From NCBI GenBank assembly GCA_026929865.2, contig CM049398.1:25958501-26022500 (forward strand): 64,000 bases of DNA, in the 5' to 3' direction. Position numbers and translations under genes: made by a program. Position 1 is the stretch's first letter, and each line of letters starts with the position of its first letter. This DNA is from Hyperoplus lanceolatus. Taxonomy: Eukaryota; Chordata; Actinopteri; Uranoscopiformes; Ammodytidae. The notes under the pieces are model-generated. The model was not told the origin of the DNA, did not search any database, and saw nothing but the letters and a program-made list of their open reading frames with translations. Of the stretch, positions 50,427-62,029 are shown in pieces.

Positions 50427-53252
50427 TTGTTAAAGGATGGATGGCTAAAGGAGCGTTGAACGCATGGCCATTATAGTCTTTTGGTTGGTTGCTTTAGCTC
50501 TGTTCGGATGGGAATCGTTTCCTGGTCTCAACATGTTGGGCCTTGCTATTGAGCGAGGTGAATGTGCATGCATGTATAATGTCTGTTGAACTACCTTGAA
50601 CCCTTGGAGCTTACTGTTGGAGATCCTCTAAGGTAGCCTGTAAGCTTTCAGCTGTGTGTTCTATTTGTGTTTTCATGAGTATTTGGTGTACATTGAACAG
50701 TGTATTGTGACAAAAAAGGAATCATGATAATAATATGCAATAATAGCTACAAATGTATTAGGCCTGTTGTGAAAATGGCTTTATAGCCATTTAGTTACAA
50801 TGTGAAGTTTGACATACACTTCAACATTGACCATTTTTTTCCCCCGGTGCTTTTACTTTAACTTATTCATTATTTTCACATTTTTAATTCTAGCTGCAAC
50901 ATCTTGTTTCTCAACCATTCTATTAAGATTCAAAGGAAACCAATCTTTGTCCAAGGTTCCATGATGGCATACAGTATTCTGTTGTCTACACTGAGAGGTG
51001 TGGGAGTCTTGAGATTGCAGGCCCCCATAATGAAATATGTTACCATGAATGTATTATGTTGTTTAGCCCTGTGCTTTGTGGAGTTGATGCGTTAGGCAGC
51101 CTTTTTAAGTTGTCTCTGCTTCAGCTCTGCCAGCTGTTAGCATATTGCAGGTTGCAAGCACAGACCATTTGCCAAGTGTGATTGTGTCTGTTTATGTGTT
51201 AATGTAGAAACATTTTATTATTAATTTATTATATTGATATATTTTGTGTGCACATTTTCACATACACACCTGCTGTGTGTTCAGTCTCCAATGTGTTTTT
51301 CATCACACCATGCCCTACCATCTTCCCTTTCACCCCTTTAATGCACTCGTTTCAAGAGGGAGATAAAATATGTTTTCTTTAGAATCACTATCGTGCTTCC
51401 TGACAGGTGCATTTTGCCCTTTATGTGGCATATGACTCTCACTCTCGCATACACACAAACATACCAGACAACCTCAGAGGATGCATCAGGCACAGGTCTG
51501 ATATTAAGTGAAGTGTTTTTTGCCAATGAGACTTTTTGAAGAATCAACCCGGTTAATAGCTGTTTTTTTAAAGAACCCCCAATTTATTTGCACGCGGCTG
51601 TAACTGTGTACTGAGCAGGAAGCAGAGCAGACACCCAAAGGTAAAAAAAAAAGACTGGCAAGCAACACGAGATAGATGTGAGGAGGGGAAAATAAAACAT
51701 TGCTTTGGCGGTATAAATCCCTAGGTAGCTTTTGGATGTTTTCTCTTCCTCACTCACACACCTTCCGTCACACCCCTACACAGAGACACAGAACTATTTC
51801 CGCCCTTCGATTACACAAAGCGGGGCCTGCATATCTGTTCTGACACCAGGTTTTTGTCAGGGCAAGGTGGTTTAAAAGATAGCAGAGAGAAGGGGAGCGG
51901 GAACAAAAAAAATTACCAAATAGACAAAGAGAACCAGACAGACACGTTTGCAGACAGAAAAGAAGGGGACAAACTATATCACAAAAGCTATGTCGTATCC
52001 TTCCACATCTTTAGCCATAGCTTCTGACCGAAAGACAGAACACATGTTTTCCCGTGGTAATTTAGCCGCATGCTTCAGTGCAAATGTTATTTTCAAAGTG
52101 AGAACAAGTGAATTAAAGGGAAACAACAAAGACAACAGTAGAATCCTTGCCGTGAACAATCATCTGTCTCTTGTGTCCTCCCAGTGCATAGCAGAGCCTT
52201 GCTACGTCCCCTGTGCCGGCTTTGGCTGTGGCCATTTGAAAACAAACAAATCTGCGTTTTGCTTTTTGTACGTTCCGGTACCTCCTCTGAGATGAGCCCA
52301 AATCCCTCTCGTGTGTTTGTGTGCGTCTTTGTCTTATGTTCTTATCCTGCCCCCCCCCCCCCCTCCCAAACACCTTCCCGTGTGGGTTCAATTCTTGTCT
52401 TTCTTACCCACTACCCTCCATAAACAGTTACATACATAAAAGTCAGTGCATGGGTGAAAACTGTGGCCCTCTAACCTACCTCTCTTAATTCCCATTCAAT
52501 ACAATAGTTAGGTCAGATTGCATGCAACACTTTAAGTCATTCCAAATGACTTATTGCTCATTTAAAAAGTTACTAAATCACTGCAGTAAGTTGTGATATT
52601 ATGTGATGGTAGGCCTATCATATTTTTTTTTAACAGTGGCTAGCTTAGCAGTTAGGAGGACATGACTTTGGAGTAACTGGAAGGCGTATTTTTCTTCTTA
52701 AGACAGGGGGTTAGGGGGTTGCTTCTCCTTACCGCCAACTGCTGTGCCAAGCTAAAGGCCATTTTTAGTAAACATTGTTTCATCTATACTAAAGGCTACA
52801 TTTGAAGGTGGGGATATCAGGGGATATTCATAGTTTTACACTCCAGAAAGTTAAAGGACTTGTGTGAAGAATGAACAAAGGAAGAGTGAGGCACTAGTTC
52901 AAAAAACTGCCTATACTTTGACACCTTTACATGTTGGATTGTTGGTTTCAGGAAGTTATATCAGTGACGCTTGAGAACCAGGACAAAAGGCTGGGACAGA
53001 ATGTAACTGCTGTTATCTTTAAAAATTAAAATATTTAAAATTGTAGATGTTATTAGGGATTACGAATAGAATATCTAAAGCACAATTATCCCCTTAAATT
53101 TAATTTTATTATTATTATGTAAAATTTATGACACTTGTTATCTTCTCATGACGTCAAAAACAGTGTGTTCATAGAGAAGGTTTCAATCTGTCATATGCAA
53201 TAAAACCTATTAAAAATGTACTTTAATGATTAAAAAGAGCTTTTTTCATCAG
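50427..53252. other. Unrecognised non-coding region
   Basis: No gene recognised. A 115-codon frame at 51948-52295 has no domain and no start context. A run of fourteen C lies at 52350-52363. No element ends were seen. Confidence 0.45.
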
Positions 53253-53812
53253 AAGGCCAGGACACACCGGTCCGTCTACCCGAAAATGGAGTCTGCCGAC
53301 TACTGACTTTCCGTACGCTCTGCGCCTGCGCGGGACGTAATGTCTCCATAACAGCAGGTGGCGCTAATCTGTATTGTGGCCCAAAAAAATACGGAAAGCC
53401 GGAAATGATGGGACAGCTCTCTTGACAATAAACACAGATATACATACGTATTTATATTTATGGACCATAAAGAGCATAATTTTTAGCAGAGAGTGTTGAG
53501 CATGGTGTCGAGCAGTCAAGAAGGGTTGATGCATGTGAGTACTCGCTGAACGAAACAAACAAACACATTAAAACAATGGGTAGCGATGCGATACTGTTGT
53601 CAGCTGTTTGTGCTACCCGCCTCACTTCCGGGCTTCACTGATTCGCTAGCCCTCCACCAATCAATTTGCTCCGACTGAAAGACTGCCCGACGCCGAAAAG
53701 AAGCCTGGCGACATCTATGATGGCCGACGTCACCGAACACACCAAACAGATTTGTGTCCCCGCCCCCTCCAGACTCTCCGACGGCGATTATCGGGCCAGT
53801 GTGTCCTGACCT
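53253..53812. mobile_element. MITE copy B (sister of 20915-21536)
   Basis: It starts AAGGCCAGGACACACCGG and ends GGCCAGTGTGTCCTGACCT. The interior aligns with copy A through the GGGACGTAATGTCTCCA, GGCGCTAATCTGTATTGTGG and GCTACCCGCCTCACTTCCGG segments in the same orientation. Its terminal repeats have decayed more than those of copy A (only the outer ~15 bp pair well), and it lacks the 38-bp palindrome. No coding capacity. Confidence 0.83.
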
Positions 53813-53904
53813 AAAGGCAACACTAAATACTCTCTCATATCAATATTTTTTTTTCTACAACACATTCATGTTTTATAAGGTTTCTAAGTGGGGGGACACT
53901 TTTT

Positions 53905-55046
53905 GTCACCACCGTCAGACATTTCATTAAAATGTTATGAAATCAGTCCATATGAGGGGCAGCTGTGTCCGTGAAGGACCTATTGTCACAAGCTATCTGT
54001 GCAGAGTACATTAGAGTCAGACAGGCTCTGATAAGTGGTGTAGTTTTAGAATATTTGACATTCCAAATCTTGAAAGTAATGCATCACAACCATGATATGT
54101 CAACACCGACTTCCAATTTCTGAAGAAGTTATTTGAAATGTTTCGATAATTTTATATTCTTGAAGTAGTTCATACTAGCACCAATCATCAACAGAAAAAA
54201 ACAAATGGCTAGATTAATTAAATTTGTTTTGTTTAAGAAACGTTAAATATGTCAACACTGTCAGATGTCAACTCCGTCAGATTTCCTTTCTGACGGTGGT
54301 GACAGGCCAATGACGGAGTTGACATTCAATGCAAAGGCAACATATTTGGGTTGTTTTCAAGTTATTATAATTATATTAAATACAGAAATAGGTTTTAGTT
54401 TTTCTTATACTGTATTTATGGAAACTCTCACAATCTTCTTTTGTCATGGATGATTCTTAAAAAAGTGCAGGATGATATACAAAATGAGGCTTTTAGAGCA
54501 AGTCTGATTGAAAGACTGTAATGTGAATCTTGAATTAACGCTCAACCAATAATATGCTGTAAAATAAATATAATAATAAAATCACTGTTATTGATTATTC
54601 TACGTATTTGATGGTTATCTGGGTTTTTGTCACCACCGTCCGATATGTCAAATTCATAAGATATACTTGTCAACTCCGTCAGATATGTGTCAACTCTGTC
54701 AGATTTATACTATTATGATAACGATACCTAATGATATTTCATAGTTGTTGAGGAATGGTTGGTCATATGTGAAAATCTAACCAGTCACCTAACATGAGAA
54801 TGTGTTTTGAAATGTGAAACACATCTTGATTGCTGTTAATTTTAAAGTAAACATTATATTACACAGTTCAACTGAAGAACATAGAGGAACATTTATATAG
54901 AATATCAATAGTCATATACATTTTGAAAATATTTGTTGTGGCTTCTGTCAGTCTTGGTGAATACTTGTGATCACAATTCTTCTCATGGGTCTAGCATAGA
55001 TTGAGGGAAAATTAATTTGTGTTTTTGGTGTCTGACGGTGTTGACA
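53905..55046. repeat. Cluster of a GTCAaCtCCGTCAGA motif in both orientations
   Basis: Motif copies in forward orientation lie at 53905-53920, 54099-54110 (partial), 54251-54266, 54267-54282, 54629-54643, 54669-54684 and 54689-54704. Reverse-orientation copies lie at 54289-54304, 54311-54324 (partial) and 55031-55046. The copies at 54267 and 54289 form a 15-bp inverted pair around a ~7-base loop. The motif varies mainly at two positions (CaCC / CtCC / CaCT). Spacer DNA is AT-rich and not repeated. I do not recognise the family; it may be subterminal repeats of an undescribed element or a binding-site array. Confidence 0.75.
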
Positions 55047-58000
55047 CAAAATAAAGAGTGGCAAGGTAAAAACCCCATTTTAATAACAAGGACAAAAGCT
55101 GGGAGGTTGTATCAAAGTGTAGCTCAGTAGCTTAGTATATGTTGGAAACATACAGGTAATTTAATTTGCCTAAACATAGGGTTTGTATTTTTTCAACATT
55201 GCACCCTGTTTTGTCCCACTCAAGAATCACTGATATACATGTAATTGGAAGCCCTATGCCCCTATTGTGATCTCGGAAAGGTGTTGGGAGAAAGGAAAAG
55301 GTGTTAAACTTTCTGACAGGAACTACATTTGAAGAATGATGGCTCCTTTACAAGTCAGTCAGACAAATATGTTTACTGAGATCCCAGAGTTGATGTAGCC
55401 TGCCAATCTACTGTATATCTTGGAGAGACCGCAAACAATCCCACATCCTAAAATGTTTAAGTAAAAGAGCAATAATAAGATTAGTATATGTGATGTAAAT
55501 GCAACATGGAATTGCAATCCCTCACATTTCTTGACAGTGAAATAAAGTAATATCAATGCAATACGTTATTACAATCAATGTGTCACTACCCGACATTGTT
55601 CAAGGCTAATGTCCAGGGGAAGTGTCTCAAATATGCTCCATGGAGTACGGTGGATAGAGAAACATTTTGGCAAATGTTTCACAATTGAGTATTAACTACT
55701 GAGGATAGAAGGGCTCAGACGGTTTACAGATTGTGATTTGTGATAATGGGCTATAGAGTCACGGCGCTGAATAAAGTGTTGCATTGGTGAAGGGATATTT
55801 TTTTCTTTGGTTACACTGAGATGATTTCCTTGACTGTGCCATGCACCCCAGCTGGAGGAGAGACGTGGCAGATATTATGTTGATGCCAATCCAGTGGAAC
55901 ACTGCAGTCTTGGTACCAAGAATGATTTACTCTCGGGAGCCAGCATGTTCTGAGTAGGTTGACAGCTCAGCACACTTTTTTTTACATAATAGTTTAGTTT
56001 GCATGCTACATTCTGTAAAGGGATACCCATAAGCATCTCTAAGAAATACTCCAACAGCCCCTGTTAATGTTGTATCGGTTCTTTGTTTCCTCCAGTTGTA
56101 TATACAGTAGCTGACAGCTGTTCACCCACGGAAAAAAAAGTTTTCATTCGGATTATGGACTCGTGCTGATCATGAAATAAGTTTAAAACTGATTCTCCCC
56201 AGCTCCGTAATCACCACAGTTGGCAACCTATACTGACTGATTGAATATGTTCCATCTGCAGTCTCTCTAACACTATTACTGTTCATGGCATGCAACATAA
56301 CCACAGGAGCCATAGTGTGCATGTGCAGAGGACATGGCTACAGCAGCCATACCGGGGCAGTGAAGCTGATGAGTGATGGTCCCACATCTCGTGTCTTTCT
56401 TTCAAGGCACTGTCTCTACCTTCTTGCATTCTTTCGTTATTTCTGTTCCCCCTGCTCGGTTACTGAGTGACACAAATCCCATTCTGTAATTCTGGCATTG
56501 TCTGGCCAACAGCTGTTACCTACTGTAGCAGAGAGACCAGTAATTATAAGTAAGTGCTTGCTGCTTCTTATCAATAGCTGTAATTATAGGGGAGACTCTT
56601 GAGTCGCTGTGTGTGTGTGGAAATCACTCTTCTGGACTGGACTGACACTCTTGTGCATCTCCATCTTCCGTAACCGAGCCTCGCACACATTAACTAATGA
56701 CTGTGCGGCAACTTCAACTGCTGCAGGTTTTTGTAGGTTGATGCATCTAATTGTAAGTGCTTTCGGTGACAGATCAATTAGAAACAGTTAAAAGACTTTC
56801 AGGCTCGACAGTAGGTATTAGGGTTTATGACTTTAAGAGGTGGTTATTTTAGTATAAAGTCAATGGTAATTGCCAAGCAAATTATTACAAACTATTATCA
56901 TTAGAACGCTGTGATTACCAGCTATTCCCCAAAGCACCAGTATAAAGCAGTAATCTAGTAGGTTTTTCTGACAGAACAAACATTAACATTACTGCCAATA
57001 GGAACACCATACGCTGATAAGCATGTCTCAATTGAATTGCTCTTTGGTCTCAGGCTTGACCTAAACTCCCCTATTCGTTACAGGAGCCAATCTCTCTGGG
57101 TTTGGGGACTTTTTTGCCTTTACAGGATGTCAAGCAGAATCGATCGACCATGGCCATACACATACTGGAGGCCTAAGATTTTTTTAAATAATGCACAGAA
57201 TAAAAATACAGAAAAGAACATTCAACATTTGTGACTATTTGAATGACATTACTCTTGATTGTGTTTTTGTCCCATCGGCAGTTTGTTGTCCAACATAGAG
57301 ATCTATATGGTGGTTAAAAGTAAATGTACTATATAGTTGCTCTAGCAATTGTTAACTCTGCCAGGTGGAGATTGAGATGAGCTTGATTGTGAAGAACAGT
57401 ATAACTAAACTCACAAACTACATGACACATTTCCATTTGTTGTGATGGTCACCATTCCTCATTAGTACATTAGTGTGGCTTATCTCTTATGAGCAAACAT
57501 TTTGGCTTTCCTTCTCCCTCAATAGATTGTTTAACCATGCCAGCTGGACAGTTTGGTTTAAGGAAGACATATACATAACATATCTGGCAGCTCCAGGGGT
57601 GTTCTTCTGAAACTGACTGTGCAGTTGACACTTCACGATTAAAGTAGTAATGTGCGTTTTGCCTTTTTCAGCACTGCAATTGTGTGTGTGCAAAATTGTG
57701 ATTCATATACTGTACCTTCCTCTTCCTTTTGAGTGGAGATGGCCTGTTTTACTAAATTGACTTGAAACTGGCATCTCACTTAATCGATTGATATCAATTT
57801 GTGTTAAAGCACTACTTCAGCTGAATTACCCTGCTGCTGATTTAGAAGATGAACTTCCGTCTGCTACCCCTGTGTTCACACGAGGGCTGTCATCAACAGG
57901 CAGAACTGTTTGGAAGTAAAAAGGTCCCCATTGGCTGTTACATTAAGAACATCCAGCTGTTTGAAGACTTGGTTAAGGAACACTCAAATGCACACTGAAA

Positions 58001-58240
58001 CACGTGTTTGTTTGTATTTGGTGAATTTAAGTTCTGCTTTCCCATAAAACGGCATTATGTTGATTGTTTCACATATACAGTAGCTTTCGTTTATCTCAAC
58101 TGAAGCCTTTCATTGAAACAAACCTTTATTTGGAATACTTTGTAATACGTTTATTCAATACTTTTTTGTCAGCGGGTTCAATTTAGCTTATTAGTTTCTT
58201 ATGCTTTTGTCCAACATTAATAAGCATTATTTAAATATTC
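55047..58240. other. Unrecognised AT-rich non-coding region
   Basis: About 3.2 kb read on both strands without finding a coding frame above 70 codons, element ends, promoter boxes or substantial simple repeats. Confidence 0.5.
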
Positions 58241-58241
58241 T

Positions 58242-58656
58242 AGTCTGGCTTACCGGATATCAACAACTAGTATAGCGCTTCCGTTAGATAACATTGTTAA
58301 ACTCCTCCTCTTCCTCGCTGTAGCGTACTGCTTATGCTCCACTCAGAAACTCAGATTGGGAGACAACAGAAAGTGCACGCATGTGTTTGATAGTATCCAG
58401 CTCATAATGTTGCTGTGCGCACACATGGCGCCGCGCGTGTCATTCACAGTGTTGGTCGGCATCTTTTAGAATAGGTCCATGGTCGGCCCTGAATTGCACT
58501 ATACACGTTGTGGCTTCCTGGGCTTAGCGCCGCCCATGGCGATTGTGATTAGTTTAAAGAAATTAAAACAGGCCAGCACAGTTTTTCCCCCTATACTCTA
58601 AACGATATAGGTTTGTACCAGACCATACTAGCTGTTTGGTCTGGCTGAGCCAGACA
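58242..58656. mobile_element. MITE of the TAGTCTGGCT family, copy 1
   Basis: It begins AGTCTGGCTTACCGGATATC and ends GGTCTGGCTGAGCCAGAC, so the outer ~10 bp are inverted. The body aligns with 61579-62019 in the same orientation (shared segments include GATAGTATCCAGCTCATAAT and ATAGGTCCATGGTC). No target duplication is visible, so the ends may be eroded. No coding capacity. Confidence 0.75.
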
Positions 58657-59134
58657 AAGTGTCATCCCTGTTGGACCTACGGTTAGCAATGTCATTGTGA
58701 TGAAGTGTGATCCAGGCATACTTGATGGATTGGGTTCCAATGTACTGTACACAGCCCGATCCAATTTTAACGTAACCAGTTAGGTGTTATACTCATATAT
58801 TTCCACATTAATATACAATGGTCGCAGACACTTGTAATGAATGCATTACCACACAGACACACACACAGGTTAGTCCAATTTGAGACAGCACTGATGAACC
58901 CGCATTGACAAGGAAAAAAACAGGGGGGAAATCTGGGGAAAGTTTTCTCTCTTTGTCATTGTGACTCTTTCTACATGGAACTTGCAATATATTGTGTATC
59001 TTGAGTGTTGTGTGTGTGTGTGTCCATGTGGTAGGCCATTCTGCAGAGGTTGTGTGTAATCCCTATTGTTGCTGAAATGCCACCGCTGTTATTAGGGAAG
59101 ATTTATGTGCTGTGCCCAGGGATGGAGTCAGAAT

Positions 59135-59172
<38 letters not shown>

Positions 59173-59335
59173 TATTACATTGCACTGGGGGATACACAAT
59201 GCCAAAATGCATCCATGTTTATGACTCAATGTCAGATGTAGCCAACATTTTCATTTTCATACCAATAATTGATTTATGGAATAGCATACTTTACTTCCAA
59301 TGATCCAATGTACATTTTAGAAAAATGTAACAGGT

Positions 59336-59369
<34 letters not shown>

Positions 59370-59761
59370 TATATATATATATACACACACACACGGTGTG
59401 AATTTTTTTATCGCGCGATTAGCGCTCGTCATGGCCTAGCAAACGTTGTGGTTTTTTTCATGCTGTTGTATCAACTAGTAATGTTAGAACAACTGAAACA
59501 CCACAAACTATACATATGGCTCGCAGGTAAGTTACTGTTAATTCAAACGGAACATGTCCTATAGTGTAATTTCACATTAAAATAATTTAACTGGCAAAAC
59601 GGCTAAACGTCAAGTAAATTCTGACTTTTATTTTGAAGCCGAAACCGGAACCTAGCACTTCATAGCTCAGCTGCGCGACCCTAGTAGAGTCTTCCGTGTG
59701 TGACTCTGGGACTTTGCGGAAAAAGAACAGTAAAGAAAGCTTGTCATTTGCAAAGGTCTTA

Positions 59762-59838
<77 letters not shown>

Positions 59839-60758
59839 GTTACGTAACACAGTTACCAACATCACCTATTTGGCCACATGTTCCAAGATCAATCCTTAAA
59901 CAGATCAAAATGCATTTTTCCTAAGGCCCCCACAGTCCAGGAATGCTCGTCTGAACTGACCTGCTTCTGATCTGATTCTTGTTTTAGTAATTGTTGGCTG
60001 CAGTTTTTATTGGAGATAAAGTGTTATTGGCTATGTGTGGCAGTCTCACTCCTTCCTTTCTACACTCCATTGATATGACGTTTGCCCTTTTGAGTAGCCT
60101 GCCTTTCCCCAATAAATCCCCCAGAGCCGTATCTGTCTATGTTATATGAACAATGTGTTATACCAATAAACAAGTAAAATTATATGATATATTTTTCATT
60201 GGAAATAACGCAGTGAGCTGCACAGTGACCTACTGGTTACAACCTTTTAATATTGTGTAGTTTGCCCCGGCACTGTAGATCACACCCAATTACAAAAAGG
60301 AACTAACCGCATGACTTAGCACTGTTTTTACTCTGATGAATGATTTCGACCTCCCTCTAAAATGGTTTAGGCTACATCTCCATTCATTAGTCTGACATAC
60401 AAAACTAGACACAATTCTAGACATATTGAACAACAGAAAACAAGGACACACTCACACAGACATACACTCACATGTTTCCAGGTAAGACTTATCTTGAGTT
60501 ACAAATGGGTTTGGAAACTGAATATCAATGACATGATGTCAGAAGGATTGATGACGGGAAGTATCAACGAGGAAGGGTCGCTCTGTCCTATCAACAAGGT
60601 CTTTTGGTATTAACAACAAGATCCCGTATTCTAACCAATTGTGTCATTTGTCTTTCATCATATGTGTTCCTTCTAGCCCTGTATGTATGTGTGTGTGTGT
60701 GTGCCGTCTGTGTGGCTTTGTCCATCCATGTATGTTAATGTCCGTCTGAGTCACACAG

Positions 60759-60813
<55 letters not shown>

Positions 60814-61568
60814 ATGCGTGTTGTAGAGGGGCTGTCAGGTCATTTAGGCAGTCTACTCAGGGATTGCGCCAATGAATAAGCAGCACCGATGTTATCTTGA
60901 AACCTTCAAGAGGAGAGTAGATGAGAGAGGAGAGGGATGAGGATAAATCAGGCAAAATGGACACAAGAGGGGCTGACGAGCGAGTATAAGAAGGGAGGTT
61001 GATAAGAGTAGAGAAGAATGGAAGGAAATGAGTTGAGGCAAAAGGACAACCATGGGTAAGGAGGTTACAATGATTGCTGCAAAGTCTTGGCCTGAAGGAA
61101 AGCTCATTTACATACACTCATGTCCGCTCATCAGGCAACTTTTTCTTTTGTCCCCCTATGCCTTTATGTTTTGAGTCCCCGTTTTGACCTCTGGTGTCTA
61201 CTCCCCTAACCCTCCTCCATTACTCAGACAAGCCTTCCTTCTAGGCATATCATGTCACATTCTTATCCTTACAGTTCTATGCTCTCCCGTCTCATCGTTT
61301 CCCCCCCCCCAATTCTTTTTCACAACATCATCTCCATGCTGTTTGCTGCATCAAGGTTTAACTGGTTAAACAGCTTTAGTCGTTTGTAATCAGAACAAAT
61401 ACATCTTAATTTGCCCAAATAATCGATCCACTGGACCCTGCGTCTGATGACCCCAGTATTATTATAATACCCACAGTAGACTGTTTTTCCCACTCTGAAT
61501 ATGCTTAATTTATTTCAATATTGTTTTTTCTACATTAGCTCTTATGGTATCTGTACATTCCTGATCAC
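58657..61568. other. Non-coding region with GT and TA microsatellites
   Basis: Simple repeats are (GT)n at 59141-59170, (TA)n with a short CA tail at 59337-59394, a 72-bp (TA)n at 59764-59835 and (GT)n at 60763-60810. A GA-rich tract lies at about 60905-61030, and a run of ten C at 61301-61310. No gene recognised. Confidence 0.6.
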
Positions 61569-61578
61569 CTGATACCTA

Positions 61579-62019
61579 GTCTGGCTAGCCGGATATCGAC
61601 AACTAGTGTAGCGCTTCCGCTAGATACCAGCATCAAACTCCTCCCTTTCCTCTTCCCTGCTGTAGCCTACCGTTTATGCTCCGCTCAGAATGTGAGACAA
61701 CAGAAAGTGCACACGTGTGTGTTTGACACGGTTTGATAGTATCCAGCTCATAATGTTGCTGCACACACACGTGCACGCGCACAACCGGCGTGCCTCATTG
61801 ACGGTGTTGGTTGGAATATTTTATAATAGGTCCATGGTCCAAATTGCACTATTTTGAATGGAAACGTTGCGGCTTCCAGGGCTTAACGCCGCTCAAGACG
61901 ATTGTGATTGGTTTAAAGATGTGAAAACAGACCAGCCCAGTCCCCCTCCCTATATTCGAAACGATACAGATTGGTTCCAGACCATACTACTAGCTGTAGT
62001 TTGGTCTGGCTGTGCAAGA
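61579..62019. mobile_element. MITE of the TAGTCTGGCT family, copy 2, with target duplication
   Basis: The body matches the copy at 58242-58656. CTGATACCTA occurs on both sides (61569-61578 and 62020-62029); because the element ends are ambiguous by one or two bases, the true duplication is probably 8 bp, which would suit a hAT origin. An 83-codon frame inside (61858-62109) crosses the right boundary and is not a gene. Confidence 0.82.
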
Positions 62020-62029
62020 CTGATACCTA

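Noticed and set aside
51948-52295. 115-codon plus-strand frame
   Set aside because: No recognisable domain or splice context; composition looks random.
59764-59835. Tyr-Ile repeat frames
   Set aside because: They come from the (TA)n microsatellite.
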